Shown one piece after another: positions 12,632-25,079 of a stretch of DNA of 64,000 nucleotides (position 1 is the stretch's first letter; each line of letters opens with the position of its first letter). Position numbers and translations under genes: made by a program. The notes beneath the pieces are model-generated. The model was not told the origin of the DNA, made no database searches, and saw nothing but the letters and a program-made list of their open reading frames with translations. This DNA is from Litsea cubeba (lineage: Eukaryota > Streptophyta > Magnoliopsida > Laurales > Lauraceae), in contig CM022944.1 of NCBI GenBank assembly GCA_012931725.1, positions 11,499,448 to 11,563,447 of the forward strand. Reading direction: 5' to 3'.

Positions 12632-14174
12632 TTCACTGAATCATTTCACTCCCAATTGACACCAAGGAAAGGAAAGGGAAAAAGCATATTTTACATATAG
12701 GTTATAGACATGGTTATGTACGAGTAGTTGCAGATTTGGAGAGTGTTATAGTGTCATTGATCAACTTACTCCCTCTGGTCCTCTTGCCTCTCTTATTTGT
12801 AGAAACCTTTTGAATAAGCCTTTCTCTGACTTGGCTGGTTGGCACCTTGATGGGATTGATTTTTGGTAAATCTAGACATGCTTACATGATGTTGGCTACT
12901 CATGCATAGTTGGGTTGGCAATTTGGCATAAACTTATGATCCACATATGTGACTTTCTATTGACTGGGTCATTTAAATTGGTTACTGAAAAGGGGGTGAT
13001 GCTTGAATCTTGATCCTCTATATGATTGTCATTGCCATTTGATTGTGCTGTGAACACATTTCTATGGATGTAATTCATGCTTCAGGGACACACACCATTG
13101 TGTTGCATTGTTCACTTGATCGTTGGCCTTCCTAAACAATACTATTTGATATACTTGGTACCAAGACAATAATAATAATAATCGGTATTTATTGATGTAC
13201 ATGTGGAAAATGGGATGGTATTGTAATTCCTTTCAATTTGGCATTTTGTGGCCATCGATGAACTTTCTTTTGACACTTGTTATAACCTATGGAGATACGT
13301 GTAATTCGAAGAGCTCCCTTGGCTATTAGCAGAAAGAAAAGAATAAGAAAAAAGGAGCTCCATCATCATCTCATGACTGGTAAGGATCCCCAGTTGCTGG
13401 ATCTTGCTTGGAAGTAGGTTCAGGTGCCTCATGCCATTGTACCTTTCTTGTGCTCTTTACTGTTAAAATCCCTGTATATTTCTTCGGTCGGTGGTAAACT
13501 GGCTTTCTTAGATGAATGAAAGCTTTATTTTTATATCTCAAATGTAATAGATCTGTCTTCAGAAATGGGTGCAATTGATGTCCTTTCCCATCATGCATCC
13601 TTTCATAATGCATATGCACATCCTTTTGAAAGTTATTTGGGGTCTGTTTGGGAAGCTAAAGAAAAATGAGATACTTTCCAAATTTATGGTTCTTTCTGTG
13701 AAAATCAAGCGTGATAATAAGTTGGGACTATGATGGTATCAACATTGTGGGCCACTTTAGCTCAAAGCTATGCACAGTGGATTGCCAGATAATGCCACTG
13801 TAGATTGCATGCATCCCAAATATCATCTCTGATTGCATGACTGTAACCATCTTTTGGGAGATGATGTTTGGGATTGCTATGGCAGTAGCCCAACTTGTCA
13901 TTCTACATGTTCTTGATTCAAATGGTTATTGTCACCAAATCAAATTGAAGATTAAGGCATATAATCAACATTGAATACTTCCTACCTAGCCATCCATCGA
14001 ACTGCAAGAGCATATGTGAATTAGTTCTGCAGATGGGCCAGAAGTTTTAGGTCAAGTCCATTCATATTACATATGCAGGGCCAAGCCAGGCAACGCGTAA
14101 CCACTGCCAACAGGCAGGTTCTGGAGATCAAACTTTCTAGTTATTGTACCTGAAAGTGAAGCTTGAGCCCAAAA

Positions 14175-14350
14175 TCTTGACCCAAGTTCAGACATGTGAT
14201 ATCTTCGGAATACAAGACTTATGGCCATATCATAGATTTGAGTTCAGTAAACCCATAAAGCCTCTTGACCCAAGTTCAGATATGGGACATTTTTGGGATA
14301 CAACACTTACGGCCATTACCTACATTTGAGTTTAGTAAACCCATAAAGCC
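14175..14350 (+). repeat. 88-bp imperfect tandem duplication
   Basis: Units start at 14175 and 14263 with TCTTGACCCAAGTTCAGA. Both end with AGTAAACCCATAAAGCC. There are several substitutions between the units, so it is not recent. No coding role is seen. Confidence 0.7.
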
Positions 14351-15164
14351 AACCTAACAATGGGTTTAGGGTATGATGACGACGGGTTATGTTTGGTCCA
14401 TTTGCTGCCTCATCTATCATTAAATAAATAACCACCTAATAAATCCATCACTGATCTATGCCATTCTTGTGAGAGCTCAATCAACTCATGTCTCCAGTTC
14501 ACTTGCAGCATACATAAACAGGCAGACATGAGATTCAAGCTGCTGAACCCTGGCCCATCAACGCTATGACCATATGAATCACAATAGTCATAATTTCATG
14601 GACTCGAATGGATCACATAAATAAGTGAAAAAATTGGGCCCTAGTCATGTACATGCCCTTAAGCTAGAGCACCAGCACCACATAAATCTGTTTGACACAT
14701 TAATGGCCAAGCATAGATCAACATTCAGATTTGAACCATATGATACAAGTGGGGTTTGTGGTTTAGCCATTTGGGAAAAAGGCAGCTTACTCAGCCATTG
14801 CAAGGACATAAACATTTGAATGAACAAAGCCAGTGAATGACTCACAATCATTGCCTCAGTCCAAATGGCTATCACTGAACACCTCTGCTAGGATCAGAAC
14901 ACTTTCTGAAAGTGATCAGGCTATCTTCTTTCAGAAAAGAAAGAAAGAGCAGGCTCTATATGCTTAACATTCTCAAGTGCAAACATTGCCCATTGACACT
15001 GCTGCTACTCTGTCGATAATCAGCATGACCTCTATCTGATCTGGTCCTGAAGGTCGTGAATGCTACATTTACAATGAGCCAATAGACATTTCGTCGTAGA
15101 CTCATTTTTCAAATATATGGTTCATATCTATATGATATCCAAGTCAACCATTTGGCAGGCTGTA

Positions 15165-15340
15165 CTTTTTTCTTTTTTTTTTTTGGGTACCCAGCCAAGG
15201 GGCTTGGACCCAAGAGAGCCCACACAAGTGGGAAGTGGCATGCTCATGGACCAATCCTTGGGTACCCTGGTGACAAACGGGGTTGTCAACTAACTGAGGA
15301 ACCCCTTGTTGTCCCCTCACCATTTCCTAGGAAAATTTGA
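15165..15340 (+). repeat. Dispersed repeat with leading poly-T
   Basis: A T-rich tract at about 15168-15184 precedes a segment related to 11950-12110. The A- or T-rich edge suggests a retroposed short element, but no Pol III A and B boxes were identified in it. Confidence 0.4.
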
Positions 15341-16100
15341 GGTAAAAAAATAAAATAAAATAATCAAAATTTCATTGACCAACTAGCTTTTCCCCTTAAA
15401 TTCATGCAGTTGAAAAGTTAGACTATACGTTCCAGGAAGAACCCTCATTGCGATACTATCAGCATTCCTTTATCTAAGCTATATCAGTAACATGCATAAG
15501 TTGTTGAATGTGTCCACAACAGCCATGCCTCTGAATCTTCCTGTTACAAGAGATGAACCAATGAAAGTGAGCAAATATGTATTCCTTATATGGAGTATTT
15601 CTTTAACTCAAAGAAAAACTTGTTGAAGAAAAGAGGAATAAAATCTTTTGGGGTCCGAAACTTTCATAGAAAGCCTATTGAGAGCAGATAATAAATATTT
15701 TTTATTTGGCAGAGCAAAAATTAATATGCTAAGTGACTGAGCAGCAGAAAATATGGTTAAAGTCTAAATCCCCCAAGGAAACATTTTCCATGCAATGCAA
15801 GGACATCAAAGAAAATGCAACATATAAGCATATGACTGCCACAGGGTTAGACTTAGTAGTGCATGGGGTTGATAGGAAAGTAAAGATAACTAGCGTGGCT
15901 TGTACATGTACCTTTAATGGCTAGGCCAAAGAAAGCAGATACAGGAAACTGGTGATCGGTACTCCTCTCTTCATTGCCACTGTAGGTTTTACATTTTCCA
16001 ACAAAATAACGATGAAAAAAAAAAGACGAAAGTAATCTCTTTAGGTTTTAAGTTATGGCATTGAAAAATGACTACCTAAACTTGGAACTTGAAGTTCACT

Positions 16101-19100
16101 TCACACTTTCTTTAGTTTCACTGAGTGAGGGAAAGAGGGCACAGACTGCAATATAAACTTGCGGCCGCCTCTCAAGCTGGGTGAAGAACTCAACCCCCTC
16201 AATTCATGCAAGCAATTGTGAGGAGGAGAAACACGCTTCTTATTCGGAGAACTTGTCTTCACTGCCTTCTTTGGTGAGCAAGGCTCTTTCAGTATGCAAG
16301 GAGTTTCATCTTCTGGAATGTTGTACAACTTGTTATTAGAACCGGGATCTGTAACAAACTTGTTCCCACTAAAGTGCACATTAGGGATCATAGGAGAATT
16401 ACGCCAATGAAGGGAACCATGTGAAGAACTTCCACTTTCTTGAGATAGTTCAGGTCTTAAAGCTTTTGAAGAAGAAGCCCTTGATAAAGGATAATTCAGT
16501 GACGAGGTTAGATCATGTATATCCGAAAGCCCATCCCATCTAGGTGAAAGAGGATAGACTTCCTTCCCAATCTGATAATCCAGTTCCTGGTCATAAAGCA
16601 CTAGGCCTGGACTTCCTCGTACATTCATGAGGCTGTAATTTCCATCTGAAGTTTGGGGTGATTGTGGGGACATCTCATAAGGTGATAAAACTTGGGATTC
16701 AGGTGTTGACGCTAGATGTCTCCTTGTTGGATGTTGAGATTTAGGTACATCCCTTCCATGACTGAGGAAAAGAACAAGTAAGCACCAAGAAATGAAATAA
16801 CTTGCCGATAGAAGTATGCAAATTTTATAAGAACAATCAAGTGTTGTCATAATCATGAAGAATAATACTTTGAGAATTGGAACATTGGTGTCAAGGACGA
16901 GACGTCTGAATGGCTTTGCTCTGGCTGTGATATATCAATCCTCATCTTTCCATCTGATGCATCCTCCCATCTTTTGTCTCCAAGCTTTATATGCTCCATT
17001 TCTGCAAGTTGCAATGTATTAGAAAGACAAATCTCTTTATCATAAAGAAATAAATAGGAAAATCAGGGAATAAATCAGCTGGAAAAGAAACCTGTGAGAG
17101 TTTATCTAGTTTCTACATAGGTTATCTAAAAGCTTTGCTCATAAAAATAAATAAAAAATAGACTTCATCGTTAGAATAGCTTCAGTACCTTTAGAACTAG
17201 TCACTGATCATTATTAATGGCCAGAAAATAAGATATAAGTTCTAGATCAGACTGCAAGATTGCAGAGGGTATTCTCATGTTAATGGTTGGTTCTTACATG
17301 CAGCATGCTAGGTGTACACAACAAATGAACTGGAACAACTTATTAAAAGTTGAAAATGTTGGTCTATCAAACATTTATATATTTTATCTATTCTGAATGA
17401 ACCCAAAAATCTTGATGGGACAAAATGCTTAGCTTCCCATTTCTTGAATAAGGAAATTTTTAACGCAAAAGGTTGAATTCATTACGTTAAAAATTGAGGA
17501 AAAAAAGACAGAAAAATAGTGAAGAATGGTCCATGTTTTTGTGATCCGACTAAACAAATTCTTTTTTTTTTTTTATAACCCAGGGTATCTCCTGCCCAGC
17601 CCAGGAGCTAGGGTTGTAAATGGGTCCCCGATTCTCCGATTATCCAAAGGTTCCGACCCATTAGGATTCGGGTCTGGGTCCTTATTTTGGTCTCAATAAG
17701 AAAATGGTTCCGAATCCTTTTTTTGGAAGCGATACCTAAACGGTTCCGGTTCCGGATCCACAGTGGCTCAGACCCGTGGACTCGGGACCCGACCCAATAT
17801 ACACTAACATAAGGTTACTTTAGTATGTGAGAACAGAACCCTTTTTACTTTTCTACTTTTCTACATTAGGGTTTTCTACATCTCATTGCCGGTTTGGATG
17901 TGATTTCTGAGTTTTTGGTTAAAAGTGCTTGTTATTGATAGACAAAAGGTCACATTAGTATTTGCAGGTACGTGATCCAATTGAAATGTGGAAAAAGCAC
18001 AATTTAAAAAAAAAAATACGAGTATTAGTCTAGACCCGGAACCGGAACCAGACCCCGCCTCACAAACAGTTCCGGTTCCGATTTTGGTTCCCATTAATAT
18101 TATTGGTTCCGGTTCCGGTTCCACCCTGGACCCGGACCGGAACCGACCCGTTTACAACCCTACCAGGAGCCTTTGGCCATAAGCCCGAGTGACACTCGAT
18201 TTTGGACAGCTGAGAAGTAATCCCTAGGTGCACATGCAAACCCTCCTATCAACATGCATTGGGTAAGATTATGGAAGGTAGCCAATGGAGGTAGGTGTCG
18301 AACACAAAACCTCTCTGCTTCCTGAGGCTCAGAGTTCTTGGCCAACTGAGCTAGTGAGCGACCACTCGTTGGTTGATCAGACTAAACATTCTCCGCAATT
18401 GTTTTGAACATTGAACTCAAATTAGATTGCATCGAATCGAATTGTGAATTATATAATGAATTAAAAGGTTTCTATTCATAAAAAAAGTTAAAAACCAAGT
18501 AAAAAGTCAAAAAAAGAAGAAAAAAATGATAGCTAGTCTTTTTTTTTTTCATTTTCTTCCATTCATAGGAACATCCATAGTCTGAAATAATAGCAACATC
18601 AATTGTCTCAAATAAAACTATGATGAAGAACATCATTGGCGTATATCAGAATATTATATACAATAAATTTGTGAATTTGAATATGTTTAAGACATCAATA
18701 TCATCAGGACAATAAACTAGTTCTAGTTACTTTTTCGTTCTCTTTGAATTCAAATAATAAAAACCAAATCAACAATGTGATGTGATTAGGATGTTTTGCC
18801 TGAAGTCAAATGACTTATGAGGGAAGAAGAAGACAATGTAGGAAAAAGCCCACACCTATAGTTGACAGTCTAGTCAAATGTCATCTATTTGTCTCTCTTT
18901 AAGACCCTGATGTCACAAACTCTCTGCGTGCGCGTGCATGTAAGATTAGAATTTAATAAATTCTTCTTTTAAGATTTTCCAAATCATTAAGGGGACGTTC
19001 CGCGGAATCCATCCTATTTTCTTCTCTTTTGTTGATTTCCCATGTTTGGTAGAAAGAAGAAAAGGGCGGTAATGATTTCTCCGCTCTGCAAATGCGAATA

Positions 19101-22100
19101 TATTGCTGGTCAGAGCTCCCCCCATTCGATTATGCAAATCCACCGAGGGAGCGAAAGGTGCTACTACAGTGAAACACACGGTAACATAGAGTTACCATTT
19201 TTTGCTTTGGAAACCTACCTTATGAGTCCCATATACACGATCCAAACCATTAATCACATTTAAAAGGCTCAAAACGGCTACCAGATTGAAAAATCAATCG
19301 TTGATTCGTCATGCATTTTGAGATATTTGTAAAAAAGTCTATACCATTCGATCAAGTTATCAGATTTCTGTGGGCCCCTTTTGCAAAATCCAAATCATGA
19401 AGTCTCTTCAAAATGCATCGAACGGCTATGGTGTCAAATTTGAAGGCATGATTCATCATGGATCATGAGAAAAGGGACAAAAACATATCTGCCGTTGAAC
19501 CTATTTTCAAATTCAGAACACACGGATGCGCAGCGATAATATAAAACCGGTTCCTAACCGGTAGGACGGAGGTCATTTTTTATTTATTTTGGAACTCTAA
19601 TATTTGGGCCCCACAATCAAGATCTGAACCGTTAATCTTGATTAGAACGTCTAGAACGACTACTAAGTCAATTTTGGCCGTTGATTTGTCATGGGTTTTG
19701 AGATATTTGGAAATAAGTTCAGACTCTAAAATACTATTTTTTAAAATTTTTGCGGGCCCCATTTGGAAGATCCAAACTGTTCAAATTCTCTAGAGTGAAA
19801 AACACAGCCCTTGATTTTTCATGGAATTTGAGAAAATTGCAAAAAACCAATAACCGTTGGATCACAAATCCACGGATGGTAGGAATCAAAATATGGCAAA
19901 TGGAATCAGCTGTACAATATGAATAATTTTCCCTAGGATTTGGAATATGACTCTTCGCATTAGAAATCCTAGGATGTTAACAACAATGCTCTCTGTGACT
20001 TCAGAATAACATGCACACCACAAATCAAGAGTTAAGTTACAGATTTCTATTTTTATTCAATATTATTTTTTAATAATTATCTTTTTTTATTTCTCTTCTC
20101 TCTATGTTTTTTTGTCCTAGTATATCCGATGCTTTACTTTATGCATAAAATCTATGTCCCTTTCCAAATCCACGGTGCATACCTGTTGTGTATGAGCATG
20201 ATAGATTACCATGTAGGGAACACTAGGAGTTTCTTCACCGATGTAATTTTAGATAGATGATAACACAGTGTTGCTTTTGGTTTGGGCTGTCAATCAGGCC
20301 CTCCTATGAGGGCACCCTGCCGGCCCGACTATCAAAAAGCTCATAAAATGAGGGCTTTTGTTTTCTTAAAAAGCTCAAGTGAGGGGCTTGGACAAAATTT
20401 TTGCTGCACTACCCAATGTCAACATAATCAAGGCACTAATTTATTATTGAAAAAAAGGTATGTTCAAGTTGAGAGTGATTTTACAATGGTCATTCTATCT
20501 TTTTATTTTGCGAAAGATCTAAAGAGCTATTTGATGCTATCTTCAGTGAATCATTTAAGTATCCAACCTGAACACACTCCTGCCCTCTACATTCCCAACA
20601 CATTTTTTACATATTCTTGTCCTTCAATTCGGGAAAGTATCATTGATGCAATGCAAACGGACTAATGTATCCAGACTCGTGACCCACATGCAGAACCCAA
20701 AGGTCTAGGATTTTTGTTTCTTTATTTATTTCTTTAATGAGTTGCCATTAGGACTAGTTCCATAGTTTCATTAGGAGTCATTGATTTTACAGTTTGTCCT
20801 TCTACATGTATGAGCATTTTAAAACATTAGAATGAATTTTAGAGGTAAAATATTTTCTTCGTAGATTGAGGTTCGTTTCTCTTTGTGAGTCTCTTGGGGA
20901 CATCTTTTCTGTGCTTCGGCACACTCTGCAACACTTTGATCCAAACCCTTTTAGGGTTTGCATAAACCATTAAATAAAAACTGAAAACTCTTCAAATTGA
21001 TATCATTCTAGTAATTTAAGTTTTATAAATGCTGTAGTCCATTTTGAAGTGTATCTATGAAGTTCTTTTGGCCATGACTTGGGGACAATAGGAGTATATA
21101 TCACATATGGAGAGGTTGTGGACCCAAACCAATGAATCCAAGATCCATTTATAAATCAAATTAAGTAGTACCAAAAAGTATGTAAACCATTTTTTTTAAT
21201 AAAAAAAAGAAACTTACCCTCTTTCTTGCCAAATACATTTTTACATCCCTCACATCGACATTCACTGGAGCATCCAACACCAACCTTCAAGAGAGGAAAG
21301 ACAACAATATCCCAGCAAGGTAAGTTGTAAAGCATGCAAAAGTAAAATCATGGAAATAAATTTTGCAAGTAATCAAACTTTGAACCTTATAACATTCACA
21401 GTATTTTTTTAGGCACCTAGACTTCTTGCAAGTACATCCCCTTTTGTGCCTTGCTGAGGCAGGTGTTTTCTGGTTACTATCCTCCTACAAAACACAATGT
21501 GATCATAAAGTTTCTATTAATGAAGATAAAAGAACAGTAAAGTTGACCTAGTCAAAGGTCCTTACCCCACTATTTTGAGGAGACTCTTGTCCACATGGCA
21601 CAATCTTTGGAGCAAATGCTAGAGAGTTACGGGACTCTATCTGTTGCCGGATGTCAAGAACCGTATCTTCATAAACAGGTCTATTAAAGCAATTTTTGCA
21701 TCTACAAGGTTCAGTACAGTACTCTCCGGCATTAAAGCAATCACAATAGCTGCATAAAAGAAAGAAAACGATAAATAACAAGAACAAGATAAAGTCAAGT
21801 ATAGGGCTAATATATCATTTTGAAAAAAGTCCAATAGCACTTACAGCTTTAGGCATTTTGTTTTCCTACAATTGCAACGTTTGCAGCCCTCATTCTCGAA
21901 GGTGTTATGATCTCTTTTCCTGGTACCTCAAAACCATGAAGTTTAGTGGCACAGACACTATAAAGTGAAGTAAAACGTCAATTTAAGGGAATCAAAGTGC
22001 ACACTCACCTCTTCTTTTCTGGACTCCTTTGGTTGAACTCCTCCAACCTGTAAGCGTCTTGTGAAATAGGCATTTGCTTTTCATATTCAACCAACCAACC

Positions 22101-24405
22101 CTCTGAATCTTCTAACATAGGCTGTTTATTGCCAGACAATATTTTTTCCCTTGATGAATTGAAAGAATCTTTTCTAGCTAATTGAGTGTTTGATCCACAG
22201 TTGGACACAATGCTGTTTAGGTGTAATCCAATACCAGATGGCTTGGAAGAGCTTCTATTGTTCCGAACAGAAGTATCAACATTATTGGTGTGGGTTTCTA
22301 GCATTTCCAACTGGCAGATAGACAACCCGGATGATGAATGGGGGGAGAAGTTGGCCGCTTGCTTGTTGTTGGATATTGTGTATGAATTCGCATGGAATGA
22401 ACCTGTAGCCTCCGAGCCCATAGGGCCGGAAGGTGTTCTTACATTGGGAACAATATTTGTTGAGTTCCAAGAATTGTCGTTGTTCCCAATGCTCTTCTTA
22501 TAGGCCCCTTCAACCTCAAAATGAAGATGTCTACGCATGCTCTGCTGCTTTTGGCCAGCCTCCTACATTTACTGTTGTAGTTATTCTAGGAAAAGAGATC
22601 TTAATAGGAATTTAATTAATTAGGAAAAATATAAACACAAGTCTGCCTATATTGTTTTTCCAAATGTTCTTAATGCACATCAAAATGTTAGAATAAAAAT
22701 TGTACTTAAAAAGTATAGAGGATGGATCCCATAAATGCATTATCATTTACACCAAAACATGAAAATAGTATATGCCCTTTTCAATTGGTAACAATTTTGT
22801 CGCTGAAAAACCAGCATAAATGCATATAGAAAACTCCGTGCCTGCCCTTTCAAACAAGGAAAGGGCAACAAATCTACTGTTAAAAACAAAAAAAAAAACA
22901 CTTTACCTCAACAAACCCCTAGAGTAAACAATTGGAAAGAACACATTGGACTACCACTACGACTTTGAGTGGAGTCCTCACCTCCAACTTCTACATCTCT
23001 TTCAGGGTATTTAAAGGCCTTGGCAAGAAGTGGACACAATGGTGTGGCATCTTTAGTCTCGAGGACTTTTGAAGTCAAGTCATTCTATACCAGGTTTTCT
23101 TCTCAAGATGGTAGTTTTGGTAATTTGGCTTATTTGTGGGCAGTTGAAGCTATGGTTTGAAATTTTGCTGCACACCAAGTCGGTCAATATCAATGAATAT
23201 GGGACCGAGGTCCCAAGAAAACTCTAACTTAGTGGAGTATGACTGTCACGGAGTAGCATGAGAGTGACATGAGTTGCATGGTGTGGCATGAGACTAGCAT
23301 GAAGTGGTAATTATTGGCACAGGACTAACAAACTAGCATAGGGCTGATATATATTTGAGTCATACAGACTCAACCACAAACATATATAGGAACTCATTTT
23401 TTTTCTTTTTCTTTCCTCTTTGAGTTTCAGCATTGAAGTGAAAGGAATGAGTGCAATATGGTACCCAAATCCAAATCATTATACTTATAAATATACATGA
23501 TGGAGCCTATAAGCAGTAATAGAATAGTGGTGAATAGTATGAGATTGATGATCAATGCACAGAGGAGTTATCAGCATGACCACATGGACCATAGGACTTG
23601 TTCAAAGGGACCAGGTTGTCCAACATAGACCTGGATATGCTTCCAAACTCACTTGAAAATTTTGGTTCCACTTCCAAAACCCACATGAACAAATGAAAAA
23701 TCCTGGGTCCGCCCCGAAAACGCACATTAAATTTTTTGGTTTGCCCCCCAAAAGCCAAACTAACTGTTTGGGTCTGGCTCCCTCAAGCAAAAATCCTGGG
23801 TCAGTCACTGCCTAGGAGATTTGGCTTTAGCAGGGGAAAGATCCTATTGATGTTCTCTTACTAAAAAACTCCATTCATTTTAGACAATTCTTGGACAGCA
23901 AGAACACAATACCATTAATTTTAGACAATTCATAGACAGCAAGAACACAATGCCATTACTAAATCAGACCACCCTTTGAAAAAAAGAAACCCATTTCCCA
24001 TGATCCCCATGTGCTAAAACCCTAGCTTGTAGCATTTCAAAATAAACAATCCACCAAATCAAACAGAACAATAGTAATTAAAAAAAAAAAAGTCCAACTA
24101 AACATTTAAAAAAAAAAAACACGAGATTTTACCCAAATGCAAACCAAATGAACCCACACTACACAAAAAAAAAAAAAAAAAAAAAAAAAAGGATTTTGGG
24201 TTTCTTCCTGATGAATCATTTCTACACAATTTCACTTTCTGCCCACATTTCCTATTGACCATATACTAAATGAAAATGAAACTGATGCCAAAAAAAAAAA
24301 AAAGAAGGAAAAGCATGGAAATGGGTAGAAAGAATAGTATTTTTAATCTACCTGAAATGTAGGAGATGGGGTGGTGGTGTTGAAATCTCTTTCAGGAGAA
24401 TCCAT
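16101..24405 (-). CDS. TSO1-like: TSO1-like CXC (CRC-domain) transcriptional regulator, paralogue copy 1
   Basis: Exons in transcription order: 24405-24352, 22562-22009, 21919-21845, 21749-21566, 21484-21386, 21284-21218, 17001-16869, 16761-16101. Together they give 1827 nt, 608 aa, with all phases agreeing. Two cysteine-rich CXC motifs lie at about residues 213-254 and 304-344, joined by the linker RNSLAFAPKI that typifies the CRC domain. Family members (TSO1, TCX/SOL, animal LIN54) bind CHR-type DNA elements and control cell division, acting in DREAM-like complexes in the nucleus. The N-terminus keeps MRRHLHFE (from residue 27) and GIGLHLN. It lacks the LSPI/VFTSPHINPRR exon that copy 2 has. 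Exon 1 splices in phase directly onto the MRR exon, so the frame is still open. The C-terminus FILQSVPSFP then runs into a different tail (HSVKLKKV), because a 5-nt deletion relative to copy 2 removes the usual SFPPLTPY ending. Intron 6 (4.2 kb) has grown by repeat insertion. Confidence 0.85.
17562..18373 (-). mobile_element. tRNA-derived SINE, split by a nested MITE
   Basis: Read on the minus strand, a Pol III A box (TAGCTCAGTTGGCC, 18353-18340) and B box (GTGTTCGACACC, 18305-18294) are about 35 bases apart. The element ends in a poly-A tract (poly-T on plus, 17562-17574). The flanks TGATCCGACTAAACA (17542-17556) and TGATCAGACTAAACA (18374-18388) are a 15-base target duplication with one mismatch. 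Removing the nested element leaves about 250 bp, a normal SINE length. It sits in intron 6 of TSO1-like copy 1. The tRNA-like part is not a functional tRNA gene. Confidence 0.8.
17609..18162. mobile_element. hAT-type MITE, 554 bp, nested in the SINE
   Basis: Ends are TAGGGTTGTAAATGGGTC and the inverse of TAGGGTTGTAAACGGGTC. It is bounded by the exact 8-bp direct repeat CCAGGAGC at 17601-17608 and 18163-18170, the target-duplication length of hAT elements. The interior is rich in GGTTCCGGTTCC-like repeats in inverse orientation and has no transposase. The short frames across it are artefacts of that repetition. Confidence 0.85.
19200..19890. repeat. Diverged internal direct repeat in intron 6 of copy 1
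   Basis: Two segments (about 19200-19440 and 19590-19810) share the same order of phrases. These are a GATC(C)AAACCRTTAATC block, TTGATTYGTCATG-TTTTGAGATATTTG, and GGGCCCC-TTTG-AA-ATCCAAA. They look like old copies of a repeat unit of about 380 bp, probably part of a transposon that enlarged this intron. No coding sequence is visible. Confidence 0.5.
22965..23160 (+). mobile_element. LINE (zf-RVT region) remnant, shared with copy 2
   Basis: Reading across frameshifts gives MVWHL..SRG then FEVKSFYTRFSSQ. This matches the linker before the zinc-binding domain of plant LINE reverse transcriptases. A homologous remnant lies at about 37130-37330 in copy 2, so the insertion predates the segmental duplication. 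It lies antisense to the TSO1-like gene in intron 1. Confidence 0.55.
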
Positions 24406-24544
24406 CGTTGAGACCAATGGGCATTTTACTAAAGATAGAAATAGAATGGACTTCCAAGTTCCAACAATACAACCACTGAAACCCTAAAAACATGTAGCAC
24501 TGTTTTCATTTCTTACATTTATTTAAGAAAATTATGGCGCAAGA

Positions 24545-24552
24545 GCGGCAAA
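24545..24552 (-). promoter_or_regulatory. E2F-consensus site upstream of TSO1-like copy 1
   Basis: Read on the gene strand, TTTGCCGC matches the plant E2F consensus WTTSSCSS exactly, about 140 bases upstream of the ATG at 24405. The same octamer within CTTTTGCCGCTC is kept at 39070-39063 upstream of copy 2. A second GC-rich block (GAAGAGCGGGG, about 24574-24584) also has a counterpart there. Conservation in otherwise diverged flanks suggests function; binding is inferred. Confidence 0.45.
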
Positions 24553-24910
24553 AGAATACACTTTGAAATGTATGAAGAGCGGGGCGGTAAGAAAGAGTCT
24601 TTGGATCTCAGACGTACATCAGCCGTGTAGATGACTACTGAATGGTGATTAACTGATTATGTTTCTCCAGTGTGGGTCCCACTTCAGTTAGAACATTGGG
24701 AGCTTATGATTGTGACTGTGGCAAACACTTTTCTACAACTCACTCAGCATCATCACTCAGCCGTCAAAATTGGACCCACCAACATAGAAATCTTCATCTT
24801 TAACCTTCTTGGATCGGATCCTTTCAATATATGAAACCTTGGTCGTCTCTGATTCAGCCTTGGCCAATTTGGGAAATAACTAGGGATGGTAATGGATCGT
24901 GACCTACCCC

Positions 24911-25078
24911 GACTTGCTCATGTTAGAGGCGGGTTTGGTAGTGTGTTAGGATTTCGGTCGGATATAATTTTCCATATACTAACCCAAGTCGGATGACTTG
25001 CTCATGTTGGAGGCGGGTTTGGTAGTGTGTTAGGATTTCGGTTGGATATAATTTTCCATATACTAATCCAAGGCGGAT
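24911..25078 (+). repeat. 84-bp tandem duplication
   Basis: Units 24911-24994 and 24995-25078 begin GACTTGCTCATGTT and differ at a handful of positions. The preceding TAGGGATGGTAATGGAT resembles the end of plant hAT-type MITEs, so this may be the edge of such an element. Confidence 0.75.
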
Positions 25079-25079
25079 T

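Larger units (their letters stand above)
12632..16100. other. Intergenic region between thioesterase and TSO1-like copy 1
   Basis: The first several hundred bases probably hold the thioesterase 3' UTR. No further gene was recognised. The stretch includes an 88-bp tandem duplication (14175-14350) and a dispersed repeat (15165-15340). From about 15500 onward it aligns with sequence downstream of TSO1-like copy 2 (from about 30725), so the left breakpoint of the segmental duplication falls here. Confidence 0.6.

Noticed and set aside
18294..18353. tRNA gene
   Set aside because: A and B boxes are present but there is no cloverleaf or anticodon arm, and a poly-A tail with target duplication is seen: a SINE.
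20282..20665. 127-codon plus-strand frame
   Set aside because: It has no recognisable motif, AT-rich composition, and lies antisense in intron 6 of TSO1-like copy 1; consistent with chance.
22186..22503. 105-codon plus-strand frame
   Set aside because: It is the antisense shadow of the TSO1-like copy 1 exon 22009-22562.
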